The position numbers and the translations under genes are program-made. This document shows, piece after piece, positions 15,243 to 22,760 of a stretch of 35,680 nt of DNA. Below the pieces are notes generated by a model. The model was not told where the DNA came from, made no database searches, and saw only the letters and a program-made list of their open reading frames with translations. This stretch comes from Tissierellia bacterium (lineage in GTDB: Bacteria; Bacillota; Clostridia; Tissierellales; Sedimentibacteraceae), in assembly GCA_012843025.1 (NCBI GenBank), contig DURT01000021.1, forward strand, positions 1 through 35,680. The letters are read 5' to 3'. The stretch's first letter is position 1; each line of letters opens with the position of its first letter.

Positions 15243-16736
15243 TTAATTCCATTTATCTTTGTTGCTTTCTAATAAGTCCCTGTTTCTTTCGATTGTTAAG
15301 TTATAGCTTTGCCATTTATTTTCCATGTCCATGTACAATTCGCTAATATTTTTTAAATAATTTATTGTTTTATTTCGTGTAATTATTTCTACATCGTCGT
15401 GGGTCAGCCTTATTAATTGGGGCAATGCATCCTGGGATAAAGTCATTAGGTAGTCTATATCAATTTCTTCTGCCTGTCCATTTAAATACATATCAATATT
15501 TCTTTTAGCAATTATTTCATCAATCTTTACAACATTAAGAGTTAGATAAAAAGTAAGTCCAATAGCAGCATATATTGTTAATATATTAAAATTATGCTTA
15601 ATAATATAAACAAAAGTTGCTATTAAACCAATTGCTTCAAATACCAGGAAAATATATACCAAGACTCTTAATCTTGTAAATCCGTAAGCGCTGTCGTAAA
15701 GTGACATTCTGTAATATGAAGATACCAGCAGTATACCTGTTATAACACAAAGGTAAATGAGCATTAGCTTTGTAAATATGGCCCACCTATTTTTGTCTTT
15801 ATAAATTTGGTCTCTCAACAAGTAAGTAGTTATAAGTATTAAACCTAGGTTTAATATGCTTAGAAATACAAGTTCAAAGAAACCACGTCTTGCATATTCA
15901 GAAAAACTAAGACCATGAGGGAGGATACCGCCGGAAAAAAGATATTTAAACTGTATTACAACAAAAATCGAATAAACAAATAATACTGACATAATCAGTA
16001 TATTGAAAACTATTATATCCCCTTTAATTTTGTTGGTGGCAATAGTTTCATCCTTAAGAATATTTACTAAACTATTTGTATCTTTTTTTAAAACAGAATA
16101 TAAATGGGAAAAAAGATAAAAGCCTGCAAATGTTCCAACTATTATTTTAAATATATTTATATATTCAAATAACTTTTTAATCCAATTGTTAAATAGAATA
16201 AAGTTATTGTAAAATACCAAGTCTGCTGAAGACAGCATCTTAATGAGGAAAATAACGGAAGGCACTGATAGGGCAACACCTATTAATATTCTTTTAGCTA
16301 AAATGTGATCATTCTTTTTTCTTCCTTCTGCCATCCACTTAAATGGAACTATAAAATTAATAATGGGTTCAAAAATATTAACAATAGTTTTCAAAATTTC
16401 GAATATATTTAATTTCATTAAATTTAATTTATTTCCCAACATCAAAAACATACTACTGTACAAAAATACTATTACCAGAAAATTTGTGGGCATCATCATG
16501 TAACTGGCACTAAGAAAATTATTTAAGGATATTATGAAAATCGGTAATAGCATGAATAACCCTTTAACGTTTATAACTTCTTTATTATTCTTAGTAATAT
16601 AAAGTAATATTGCAAATTGAATAATAAAAAATATGGGAGCACTTATTCCTGGATTATCAGTCAAAATTAAATATATAAAAGTTATTGCGGAAATAATTCC
16701 GTAAAATGATAATTCTGATTTATTTCTCTGCTCCAT
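15243..16736 (-). CDS. DUF4173-type polytopic membrane protein
   Basis: A 497-residue integral membrane protein with about a dozen hydrophobic segments across the first 400 residues, which look like the DUF4173/DUF4153 family. The C-terminal 100 residues are hydrophilic, with EEIDIDYLMTLSQDALPQLIRLT, a segment seen at the end of such proteins. Function is unknown. The ATG used here has GGAGG six bases before it; an ATG seven codons further upstream would place the start inside the regulator gene without a good ribosome binding site. The start lies within the 3' end of the YozG-like gene (17-base overlap), so expression is coupled to it. It is the last gene of the three-gene operon with DUF2975 and the regulator, and no terminator was recognised after it. 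Confidence 0.82.
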   Translation of the reverse strand: MEQRNKSELSFYGIISAITFIYLILTDNPGISAPIFFIIQFAILLYITKNNKEVINVKGLFMLLPIFIISLNNFLSASYMMMPTNFLVIVFLYSSMFLMLGNKLNLMKLNIFEILKTIVNIFEPIINFIVPFKWMAEGRKKNDHILAKRILIGVALSVPSVIFLIKMLSSADLVFYNNFILFNNWIKKLFEYINIFKIIVGTFAGFYLFSHLYSVLKKDTNSLVNILKDETIATNKIKGDIIVFNILIMSVLFVYSIFVVIQFKYLFSGGILPHGLSFSEYARRGFFELVFLSILNLGLILITTYLLRDQIYKDKNRWAIFTKLMLIYLCVITGILLVSSYYRMSLYDSAYGFTRLRVLVYIFLVFEAIGLIATFVYIIKHNFNILTIYAAIGLTFYLTLNVVKIDEIIAKRNIDMYLNGQAEEIDIDYLMTLSQDALPQLIRLTHDDVEIITRNKTINYLKNISELYMDMENKWQSYNLTIERNRDLLESNKDKWN

Positions 16737-16944
16737 CTTCGTCCTCCACATATTCAATAATATCTCCCGGTTGACAATCTAAAGCTTTGCATATTTCGTT
16801 TAAAGTTGTAAGCCGGATTGCTTTTGCCTTGTTATTTTTTAATATTGATAAATTAGCAGGTGTAATATTAATTTTTTCAGCTAACTCCATAAGTCCGATT
16901 TTTCTTTTTGCCATCATAACATCTAACTGTATAATTATAGCCAT
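16720..16944 (-). CDS. YozG-like small XRE/Cro helix-turn-helix regulator
   Basis: About 74 residues that are almost entirely one HTH_3/Cro-type DNA-binding domain: MAKRKIGLMELAEKINITPANLSILKNNKAKAIRL, followed by LNEICKALDCQPGDIIEY and a short acidic tail. Two ATG codons stand side by side; the second is used because AGGGGG is then six bases away and because the family usually starts MAII. In Bacillus subtilis the homologous pair yoaS-yozG also joins a DUF2975 membrane protein to this kind of small regulator, as seen here. The DUF2975 stop lies just ahead, inside the ribosome binding site. It probably controls its own operon. Confidence 0.9.
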   Translation of the reverse strand: MAIIIQLDVMMAKRKIGLMELAEKINITPANLSILKNNKAKAIRLTTLNEICKALDCQPGDIIEYVEDEDGAEK

Positions 16945-16954
16945 CATACACCCC

Positions 16955-17407
16955 CTATACCGTTAAATCATTTTCGTCTTTGTAGTAAATAGATTGCTTG
17001 AATAGGTCTTTTAATGTTAAACACAATAAACATGCTACAATAAATATAACTATTATAACAATTGTTGAAATAGTAGGCATAACAATCATTTTTACTATAT
17101 AAATAATTGAAATTGCCAAACAAGCTAAAGCAATTTTTCTTAAGCATGAAACGTTTGAATGGATAAAGGGATTACCTTTCATAAGAGTTTTAAATATTAC
17201 CTTTAGCTGCCACAAAATATAAATACATGAGATACCCGAAGCCAATAATACTGCTTTAGCGAAAAAGGCACTTGACTCTACTATTCCAAAGTAACGGAAT
17301 AGCCAAGGGGAAGAAAATGGCACTAAAATACAACATATTATTGCAATGAAAAACAAAATGTCTATGCTTACTTTAGTCATATAGTGAATCATGCTTTTCT
17401 GATACAT
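16955..17407 (-). CDS. DUF2975 membrane protein (YoaS-like)
   Basis: A 150-residue protein with four hydrophobic helices (about residues 14-33, 45-66, 87-107, 115-136), the layout of DUF2975. The KGNPFIHSNVSCLRKIA segment between helices two and three is a family landmark. Function is unknown, but it is regularly encoded next to a YozG-type regulator, as here, and so may sense a membrane or envelope signal. The start chosen is ATG with GGAGG five bases upstream; a TTG four codons earlier is part of that ribosome binding site. It is the first gene after a near-perfect promoter, so it may be strongly expressed unless repressed. Confidence 0.88.
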   Translation of the reverse strand: MYQKSMIHYMTKVSIDILFFIAIICCILVPFSSPWLFRYFGIVESSAFFAKAVLLASGISCIYILWQLKVIFKTLMKGNPFIHSNVSCLRKIALACLAISIIYIVKMIVMPTISTIVIIVIFIVACLLCLTLKDLFKQSIYYKDENDLTV

Positions 17408-17437
17408 AAGAACCTCCAATAGTTATTTCGTAGTTTT

Positions 17438-17465
17438 ATTATAGCAAATATTTTCCCTATGTCAA
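17438..17465 (-). promoter_or_regulatory. Near-perfect sigma-A promoter of the DUF2975 operon
   Basis: The minus strand has TTGACA and TATAAT, both exact consensus, 16 bases apart, with TGC in front of the -10 box (extended -10). It sits about 30 bases upstream of the DUF2975 start. Confidence 0.85.
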
Positions 17466-17482
17466 TATTTTTTTATCGTTTT

Positions 17483-17521
17483 ACAATAATTATTTGTTGT
17501 ATTGGGACAATATATTATTGT
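17483..17521. repeat. Inverted repeat upstream of the DUF2975 promoter
   Basis: ACAATAAT (17483-17490) and ATTATTGT (17514-17521) are exact inverted copies with 23 bases between them, about 20 bases upstream of the -35 box. This might be a regulator site, but the sequence is A/T-rich and the match could be chance. Confidence 0.3.
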
Positions 17522-17559
17522 TTTGCTCATCCTAGAGTTAAATAAATTTTTTAGTCATA

Positions 17560-17613
17560 TATAAAAAGACGGTTTTTCTTGATTGGTATATTATCAATCA
17601 AGAAGAACCGTCT
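17560..17613 (-). terminator. Long-stem terminator after the iron alcohol dehydrogenase gene
   Basis: A 19-base arm (17567-17585, starting AGACGGTT) pairs with 17595-17613 (ending AACCGTCT) with a single mismatch and a 9-base loop. On the minus strand it is followed by TTTTT. The stem is longer than needed for a terminator and its ACGGTT...TTGATTG sequence looks like a dispersed palindromic repeat. Confidence 0.75.
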
Positions 17614-17698
17614 ATGATTTTGGTTTGTCCTAAACTATTACAACTAGTAATAAAATCTCTTGGTTTATCTTTCCTAAGCAATGATTTTTCCAGTAGAA

Positions 17699-18865
17699 TC
17701 ACTTCTGACTATAGGCAGTTTGAATTACTGTTAAATAATCTTCCTTTGACATTGGTCTTGGATTGCTTTCAGTAGAAATATTTTTTGCAGACATTTCAGC
17801 TAATTTTTCAAAATCATTAACATTGACCCCTAAATCTGAAAACAAAGGGAGGTTAACGTCCTTAGCCAATTTCTTTACCGCCTCAACTGCTTTCTTAGCA
17901 CCTTCTAACTCATTATCGAAGTTAAAACCCATAGCCTTTGCTATTCTTGCATATCTTTCAACTGAATATTCCATGTTGTATTCCATAACATAGGGAAGAA
18001 AAATAGCATTACAAACTCCATGTGGCAAATCATAAACTCCGCCTAAGGATTCTGCAATACAGTGAACTGATGCCACATCAGAATGACTGAATGCAATTCC
18101 TGCAAGCATACTGCCTAAAAGCATTGCACTTCTTGCTTCTATATTACTGCCTTCATTAACGGCGATAATTAGATTGTTGTAAATCAATTCTATTGCATAC
18201 AGTGCCAAGGCATCACTTATAGGCTCTGCACAAGTTGCAGTATATGCTTCAATTGCATGAGTCAGTGCATCTATACCTGTGGAAGCAGTAATTTGTGGAG
18301 GAAGGGATAGAGTAAGTTCTGGGTCACAAATTGCTACCTTAGGAGCAGTATATTGACTTTTAACAGTCATTTTATAATTGTTTTTAGTATCTGTAATAAC
18401 TGATGAAAAAGTAAGTTCACTGCCAGTGCCAGCAGTTGTAGGTATGGCTATTAAGAGGGGTGATGGTTTTGTTGCAGCTGTTTTTCCCTCATATTTTTTA
18501 ATTTTATCTCCATTGTGAGCCATTAGAACTCCAACAGATTTAGCACAATCTATGGGGCTTCCTCCCCCTACAGCAATAATAGAATCTGCTGAAAATTCTC
18601 TTGCTATTCTTGCTCCTTCTTCAACGTTGACATCTTTTGGATTCGGCTCAACCCCATCATAAACTATGTAGTTTATATTTCCCTGCTCTAATATGCTAGT
18701 GATTTTATCCAATATACCTGCATTTTTAACACCTTTGTCAGTTATAACTATTGGTCGCTTGCCGCCTTGTAATTTTAACTCATCAACCAGTGAAATTATG
18801 CATTTTGGACCATATACAATCTTTGTAGGCAAGGTAAAGGTAAATGGTAAAGTAAGGTTATTCAT
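17699..18865 (-). CDS. Iron-containing alcohol dehydrogenase
   Basis: The 388-residue protein is a group III NAD(P)-dependent alcohol dehydrogenase. The nucleotide-binding GGGSPIDCAKS lies at residues 100-110. The iron ligands are Asp199, His203, His268 and His282 (DALTHAIEAY, then VHCIAES and PHGVCNA), with the normal spacings of 4, 65 and 14, so the metal site is complete. Family members reduce aldehydes or ketones to alcohols, often butanol-type or 1,3-propanediol-type, and reoxidise NAD(P)H in fermentation; the substrate here cannot be set from sequence. AGGAGGG precedes the ATG. It begins 34 bases after rnhB and ends at a strong terminator, so it may be the last gene of the ribosomal operon transcript or use its own weak promoter. 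Confidence 0.95.
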   Translation of the reverse strand: MNNLTLPFTFTLPTKIVYGPKCIISLVDELKLQGGKRPIVITDKGVKNAGILDKITSILEQGNINYIVYDGVEPNPKDVNVEEGARIAREFSADSIIAVGGGSPIDCAKSVGVLMAHNGDKIKKYEGKTAATKPSPLLIAIPTTAGTGSELTFSSVITDTKNNYKMTVKSQYTAPKVAICDPELTLSLPPQITASTGIDALTHAIEAYTATCAEPISDALALYAIELIYNNLIIAVNEGSNIEARSAMLLGSMLAGIAFSHSDVASVHCIAESLGGVYDLPHGVCNAIFLPYVMEYNMEYSVERYARIAKAMGFNFDNELEGAKKAVEAVKKLAKDVNLPLFSDLGVNVNDFEKLAEMSAKNISTESNPRPMSKEDYLTVIQTAYSQK

Positions 18866-18899
18866 AGTCCCTCCTATTATTTTTATTTTAAATATATTA

Positions 18900-19532
18900 T
18901 TATATAAAGCTTAGCTGTTCATTTTTGTCTAATATTTTTTTAAGAAAAGTTTTTCTATGTATTTCCGTGGGACCATATAATAGAATTGCTTCTATATGTT
19001 CCTTGGTGCCGTAGCCTTTGTTTTTATCGAATTTATATTCTGGATACAGCTTATGTAATTCTTCCATTTGTCGGTCACGGGTTACTTTGGCGATTATGGA
19101 TGCTGCAGCAATTCCGTGGCAGTTTGCATCTCCGTGTACTATATTGGACTGTGGGATAGAAATATTAAGTTTTTCTGCATCTGTAACTATATAGTCAGGA
19201 ATTATTTTATTGCCTTTTTTGTCTTTTAGATTTTCAATAGCTTGTACCATAGCAAGTTTCGTTGCATTTTTAATATTGTATTCATCTACTTTTAAAGAAT
19301 CTAATTCTCCTATTCCCACAGCAATGGCAGATTCTTTTATTTTTTCATACAATTCTTCTCTTTTTTTTGCCGTAAGTTTTTTTGAATCGTTTACTTCATC
19401 TATTAATAAATCTTTGGGCATTATAACTGCACAGGCTACGACGCTGCCTGCAAGGCAGCCTCTTCCCACTTCGTCAATGCAGGCTATGTAGTTATATCCC
19501 TTGTCCCAAAGTTCTTTTTCAATTTTAAGCAT
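18900..19532 (-). CDS. rnhB: Ribonuclease HII
   Basis: RNase HII removes single ribonucleotides and RNA primers from DNA. In the 210-residue protein the signature DEVGRG sets Asp20 and Glu21; the third and fourth acidic residues are Asp118 (VTDAEKL) and Asp153 (VTRDRQM) near the AASIIAK helix. The length is typical. The usual DG after the third strand reads DA here, a variant I believe also occurs in other clostridial proteins. The position directly after rbgA at the end of the rpsP-rplS cluster is the same as in Bacillus subtilis. The gap to rbgA is 30 bases and includes part of a 31-base sequence duplicated after ffh. Confidence 0.96.
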   Translation of the reverse strand: MLKIEKELWDKGYNYIACIDEVGRGCLAGSVVACAVIMPKDLLIDEVNDSKKLTAKKREELYEKIKESAIAVGIGELDSLKVDEYNIKNATKLAMVQAIENLKDKKGNKIIPDYIVTDAEKLNISIPQSNIVHGDANCHGIAAASIIAKVTRDRQMEELHKLYPEYKFDKNKGYGTKEHIEAILLYGPTEIHRKTFLKKILDKNEQLSFI

Positions 19533-19542
19533 GGTTCTCTCC

Positions 19543-19573
19543 CTTCGGTCGGAAAAATGGGGTTAGGGCATCT
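19543..19573 (-). repeat. 31-base duplicated element at the rbgA 3' end (copy 1)
   Basis: This segment matches the one after ffh (22730-22760) at 28 of 31 positions, sharing CTTCGGTCG and AATGGGGTTAGG on the plus strand. It includes the rbgA stop codon and the last codons before it. In the ffh copy a perfect CTTC/GAAG stem with a 4-base loop can form; the stem is weaker here. Confidence 0.6.
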
Positions 19574-20405
19574 CTAAGGTGATTTTTCCTAATTTTCCTG
19601 CTCGGAAATCATTAAAGAGTAAGTTTGCTACTCTTAAATAATCTATATCCTGGTTATTTATTAAAAAGCCTTTTTTATAGGCTATATTGTCCAAAATATC
19701 TAGGGGTTTATCTCCAGCTTCAATATCGTATCTTTCAATTATACCATCCAACTTTCCTAAGTGCTGCATTTTTTCTACGAATTTAAGTGCAATTTCCTCC
19801 AATACTATTACTTCGTCTTTAATTGCACCGGTAAAAGCTAAGTGTAATGCACTTTCCTCATCATCGAATTTTGGCCATAATATGCCAGGAGTGTCTAGTA
19901 AATCAATATTTCCTGGCAGGCGTATCCACTGTTTGCCTCTGGTAACACCAGGCATATTTCCCGTTTTTGCACTCTTCCTCTTGGCTAATGAATTTATCAA
20001 TGTTGATTTTCCCACATTAGGTATGCCTACTATCATTGCTTTTATGGTTTTATTTCTCAAACCTCTTTTTTTGTATCTTTCAACTATTTCTTTGGTAGCT
20101 TCCTCGATTGCGCTATTTAATTTTCGCAACTCCCTGTTGTCTGTGGAGTTGTAAAGTACAACTGACCATCCCTTTTGCTTATAGTGTTCTTCCCATTTCT
20201 TGTTCATAACAGGGTCAGCTAAGTCGTATTTATTCAAGACTATGAGTCTTTTTTTATCTCTGAACAATCTATCAAAGTCAGGATTTTTACTGCTGTTAGG
20301 AATTCTTGCATCTACTACTTCAATTATTAAGTTCACTAACTTAATATTTTCCTGCAATAATTCCTTGGTTTTTTTCATATGTCCCGGATACCAATTTATA
20401 TTCAT
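19563..20405 (-). CDS. rbgA: RbgA (YlqF), ribosome biogenesis GTPase
   Basis: RbgA is needed for late assembly of the 50S subunit. The 280-residue protein starts with INWYPGHMKKT and shows the circularly permuted GTPase order: G4 NKYDLAD (about residues 58-64) comes before G1 GIPNVGKST (about 127-135), G2 in the GVTRGKQW loop, and G3 DTPG (about 175). The C-terminal domain binds ribosomal RNA. The ATG was chosen because AGGTGAGG lies six bases ahead; an upstream GTG four codons earlier is part of that ribosome binding site. It stands after rplS and before rnhB, as in Bacillus subtilis, where it helps incorporate late ribosomal proteins. Confidence 0.96.
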   Translation of the reverse strand: MNINWYPGHMKKTKELLQENIKLVNLIIEVVDARIPNSSKNPDFDRLFRDKKRLIVLNKYDLADPVMNKKWEEHYKQKGWSVVLYNSTDNRELRKLNSAIEEATKEIVERYKKRGLRNKTIKAMIVGIPNVGKSTLINSLAKRKSAKTGNMPGVTRGKQWIRLPGNIDLLDTPGILWPKFDDEESALHLAFTGAIKDEVIVLEEIALKFVEKMQHLGKLDGIIERYDIEAGDKPLDILDNIAYKKGFLINNQDIDYLRVANLLFNDFRAGKLGKITLEMP

Positions 20406-20429
20406 ATTATACCTCACCTATTAGCAAAA

Positions 20430-20464
20430 GGGGACACCCTTTGTAGATTTAAGGAATGCCCCCC
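20430..20464. repeat. GGGGACATT-type palindromic element between rplS and rbgA
   Basis: On the minus strand GGGGGGCATTCCTT and AAAGGGTGTCCCC form the outer arms of an imperfect hairpin. The same arms recur at 22649-22696 and 30944-30983. There is no U-tract after it, so it is not a standard terminator. Confidence 0.5.
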
Positions 20465-20467
20465 ATG

Positions 20468-20485
20468 TGAGGACAAGCGTCCTCA
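20468..20485 (-). other. Short stable hairpin just after rplS
   Basis: TGAGGAC and GTCCTCA pair perfectly around a 4-base loop, three bases after the rplS stop codon. There is no run of T after it, so it probably stabilises or processes the mRNA end, or weakly attenuates transcription, rather than terminating it. Confidence 0.45.
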
Positions 20486-20488
20486 ATA

Positions 20489-20836
20489 TTAATAATTTCT
20501 CAGTTCTTTAACTTTAGTTGCTTTTCCTGTTCTTCCTCTTAAGTAGAACAGTCTAGCACGTCTTACTTTTCCTCTTCTTACCACTTCAATTTTTTCAATT
20601 TTTGGTGAATGAACAGGGAATGTTCTTTCAACTCCAACGCCGTAAGAGATTTTTCTTACTGTGAAAGTTTCTCTGGCACTTTCTCCTTGTCTCTTAATTA
20701 CGATACCTTCAAATATCTGAATTCTTTCTCTATTACCTTCTTTGATTCTAACATGAACTTTTACAGTATCTCCAACATTAAAAGGAGTTATATCGCTTTT
20801 AAGCTGTTCCAATTCTATTGATTTTATTAAGTCCAT
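20489..20836 (-). CDS. rplS: 50S ribosomal protein L19
   Basis: The 115-residue protein has the full L19 pattern, with [29 protein letters not shown], the basic [31 protein letters not shown] and the ending [11 protein letters not shown]-type sequence ([14 protein letters not shown]). L19 sits at the 30S-50S interface. AAAGGAGG precedes the ATG. It lies 18 bases after trmD in the conserved rpsP-rimM-trmD-rplS order. Confidence 0.98.
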   Translation of the reverse strand: MDLIKSIELEQLKSDITPFNVGDTVKVHVRIKEGNRERIQIFEGIVIKRQGESARETFTVRKISYGVGVERTFPVHSPKIEKIEVVRRGKVRRARLFYLRGRTGKATKVKELRNY

Positions 20837-20854
20837 TTCTGTACCTCCTTTCGT

Positions 20855-21592
20855 CTAAGTATCATTCTCATCTAGAGTTTTGTACTTCTGCTTTAACTTT
20901 TTATATTCTTCAATTATACTTTTATCCTTTATTATATCGGGACGTCTTTTTAAAGTTATTTCTATAGCTTTATAGCGACGCCATTCTCGAATGTTCTCAT
21001 GATGACCAGATAACAGGATCTCCGGCACTTTCAGGCCCCTGTAGTTTTCAGGTCTCGTATACTGGGGGTATTCCAACAGGTTGTTACTGTGAGACTCTTC
21101 CAAGGTTGATTCCCCTGAACCAAGTACTCCAGGCAGAAGTCTCCCTACCGCATCTATTATTATTAAGGCAGGCAGTTCTCCGCTGGTCAGAACATAATCT
21201 CCCACAGATATTTCTTCATGGACATATTCGTCTATTATTCTTTGGTCTATACCTTCATAATGTCCCGGAATAAGTATTATATGTTCCTTATGGGATAGTT
21301 CCTTGGCTTTATTTTGATTGAATAAATTTCCCTTTGGTGATAAATACACAATGTATGAATTATGCCTTTTAATACTGTCTAAAGCTCTGAACATTGGTTC
21401 CGGCTTTAAAAGCATGCCGGGACCTCCTCCATAAGGATAGTCATCTACTTTTTTATGCTTATCTTCGGAATAATCTCTTAAGTTTACATATTCTATAGAA
21501 AACAAATTGTTTTCCACAGCTCTTCCAATTATTCCATTATTAGCATATACTTCTATTAACTCCGGGAATAAAGTTATTATTTCAAACTTCAT
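20855..21592 (-). CDS. trmD: tRNA (guanine-N1-)-methyltransferase TrmD
   Basis: TrmD methylates G37 next to the anticodon of tRNAs such as those for Leu, Pro and Arg, using S-adenosylmethionine, and prevents +1 frameshifting. The 245-residue SPOUT enzyme shows YPYGGGPGMLLKPEP near residue 52, YLSPKGNLFNQNKAKEL in the trefoil knot (about 85-101), GHYEGIDQRI with the catalytic Asp region, and EISVGDYVLTSGELPA with VGRLLPGVLG after it. The length is normal. Its ATG overlaps the rimM stop by four bases, so the two are coupled. Confidence 0.98.
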   Translation of the reverse strand: MKFEIITLFPELIEVYANNGIIGRAVENNLFSIEYVNLRDYSEDKHKKVDDYPYGGGPGMLLKPEPMFRALDSIKRHNSYIVYLSPKGNLFNQNKAKELSHKEHIILIPGHYEGIDQRIIDEYVHEEISVGDYVLTSGELPALIIIDAVGRLLPGVLGSGESTLEESHSNNLLEYPQYTRPENYRGLKVPEILLSGHHENIREWRRYKAIEITLKRRPDIIKDKSIIEEYKKLKQKYKTLDENDT

Positions 21593-22089
21593 TCTAATAG
21601 CCCTTCGATAACATTAATTATCATTTTTTTGTCTGATAGATTTACTTCCTTGATAAATTCTTTAACAGCAGGTATCAAGTAGGATTTACTGTTATTTTTT
21701 ACTTCATAAACATCGTTAGCCCCGGTTTGGTAGACATCAGTGATTTTACCTATATAATCTCCTTCCGAGGAATAAACTTCCATTCCTATTAAATCAAATA
21801 TATAGTAGGAATCTTCAGGAAGTTCCCTAAGTTGGTCCTCTAATATGGAAATATATGTGTCCTTAAAGGATTGGGCAGTATTCATATCATCAATATTTTC
21901 CAACTTTAAATATACCAATCCTTTACGGTACCATACATCATCGATTTTACGCTTTTCGTTGTCCATTTCTGTATAGACATAGTCCAACTCGTCAAATCTT
22001 TCCATATAGTCTGTCAAGGGCAAGCATTTCAGACTGCCTTTGACACCGTGAGTATTTACAATTTTACCAACTTTAATATAATCCTTCAT
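21589..22089 (-). CDS. rimM: Ribosome maturation factor RimM
   Basis: RimM helps assemble the head of the 30S subunit through protein S19. The 166-residue protein has the N-terminal RimM beta-barrel (KVGKIVNTHGVKGSLKCLPLTD) and the C-terminal PRC-barrel, with YIFDLIGMEVYSSEGDYIGKITDVYQTGANDVYEV and LIPAVKEFIKEVNL. The order khpA-rimM-trmD is conserved; the ylqD gene found before rimM in Bacillus subtilis is absent here. Confidence 0.97.
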   Translation of the reverse strand: MKDYIKVGKIVNTHGVKGSLKCLPLTDYMERFDELDYVYTEMDNEKRKIDDVWYRKGLVYLKLENIDDMNTAQSFKDTYISILEDQLRELPEDSYYIFDLIGMEVYSSEGDYIGKITDVYQTGANDVYEVKNNSKSYLIPAVKEFIKEVNLSDKKMIINVIEGLLE

Positions 22090-22104
22090 TTGTACCTCTT
22101 AGGG

Positions 22105-22335
22105 CTATTGAATAATTTCAACAATAACTCTTTTATTTTCTTTTGTTGCAGCTGCTTTTACAACTGTTCTGATTGCTTTTGCAATTCTTCCTTGTTTACC
22201 TATTACTTTACCCATGTCATCGGGGGCAACTTTCAGTTCTATTATAAGTGATTGACTACCTTCTACTTCATTTACTGTTACCATATCTGGATTATCTACT
22301 AGTGATTTTGCTATATATTCTACTAATTCACCCAT
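22105..22335 (-). CDS. khpA: KhpA, KH-domain RNA-binding protein
   Basis: A 76-residue single KH domain protein (YlqC family). The RNA-binding GxxG loop reads GKQG within MGKVIGKQGRIAKAIRTVVKAAA. In other Firmicutes KhpA pairs with KhpB (Jag) and binds many small RNAs and mRNAs, with effects on cell division and growth. It lies 11 bases after rpsP and 15 before rimM, its normal place. Confidence 0.96.
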   Translation of the reverse strand: MGELVEYIAKSLVDNPDMVTVNEVEGSQSLIIELKVAPDDMGKVIGKQGRIAKAIRTVVKAAATKENKRVIVEIIQ

Positions 22336-22346
22336 GTTACCACCTC

Positions 22347-22610
22347 TTATTTGTTTTCATTTCTTTTTTCATAGATTCCGTTATTTTTGAAAAGCATATC
22401 AACTGTATCCGTTGGTTTAGCTCCATTGTTAAGCCATTTGATAGCACTTTCATCGTTGATTTTTACAACCTTCGGATCAGATACAGGATTGTAATATCCT
22501 ATTTCTTCTATGAAGCGACCGTCTCTTGGAGAACGTGAATCTGCTACAACTATTCTGTAAAATGGTTTCTTTTTGGAACCCATTCTTTTTAATCTAATTT
22601 TAACTGCCAT
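22347..22610 (-). CDS. rpsP: 30S ribosomal protein S16
   Basis: The 87-residue protein opens with the S16 signature [24 protein letters not shown] and continues [17 protein letters not shown], which is unmistakable. S16 is an early-binding assembly protein of the 30S subunit. A near-complete ribosome binding site (AAGGAGGTGA) precedes the ATG. The 149-base gap to ffh holds a palindromic element and a duplicated 31-base segment but no strong promoter that I can see. Confidence 0.98.
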   Translation of the reverse strand: MAVKIRLKRMGSKKKPFYRIVVADSRSPRDGRFIEEIGYYNPVSDPKVVKINDESAIKWLNNGAKPTDTVDMLFKNNGIYEKRNENK

Positions 22611-22648
22611 GTTGTCACCTCCTTATTTAATGTGTGTATTAATGTAGT

Positions 22649-22696
22649 GGGACACCTCTTTTTCAAGAGATTGTCTCTTGGGAAAAGAATGCTCCC
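22649..22696. repeat. Long imperfect palindrome between ffh and rpsP
   Basis: On the minus strand GGGAGCATTCTTTTCCCAAG and CTTGAAAAAGAGGTGTCCC pair across a small central loop, with AAGAGA/TCTCTT at the tip. The outer arms resemble the elements at 20430 and 30944. It could act as an attenuator or processing site in the ffh-rpsP transcript. No U-tract follows. Confidence 0.55.
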
Positions 22697-22729
22697 ATAA
22701 TATATGAAAAAGGAATATCCTATTTCTAA

Positions 22730-22760
22730 CTTCGGTCGAAGAAATGGGGTTAGGTCATCT
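22730..22760 (-). repeat. 31-base duplicated element after ffh (copy 2)
   Basis: 28 of 31 positions match the segment at the rbgA 3' end (19543-19573). It starts right at the ffh stop codon. CTTC and GAAG form a small perfect stem with a GACC loop on the minus strand. Confidence 0.6.

Noticed and set aside
17408-17698. A possible small gene or RNA in the 291-base gap between the DUF2975 and alcohol dehydrogenase genes
   Set aside because: The gap is explained by the DUF2975 promoter, an inverted repeat and the alcohol dehydrogenase terminator; no open frame with a ribosome binding site or riboswitch-like structure was seen.
19687-20154. Plus-strand open frame of 155 codons opposite rbgA
   Set aside because: It runs antisense through the conserved GTPase motifs of rbgA and has no independent coding signal.
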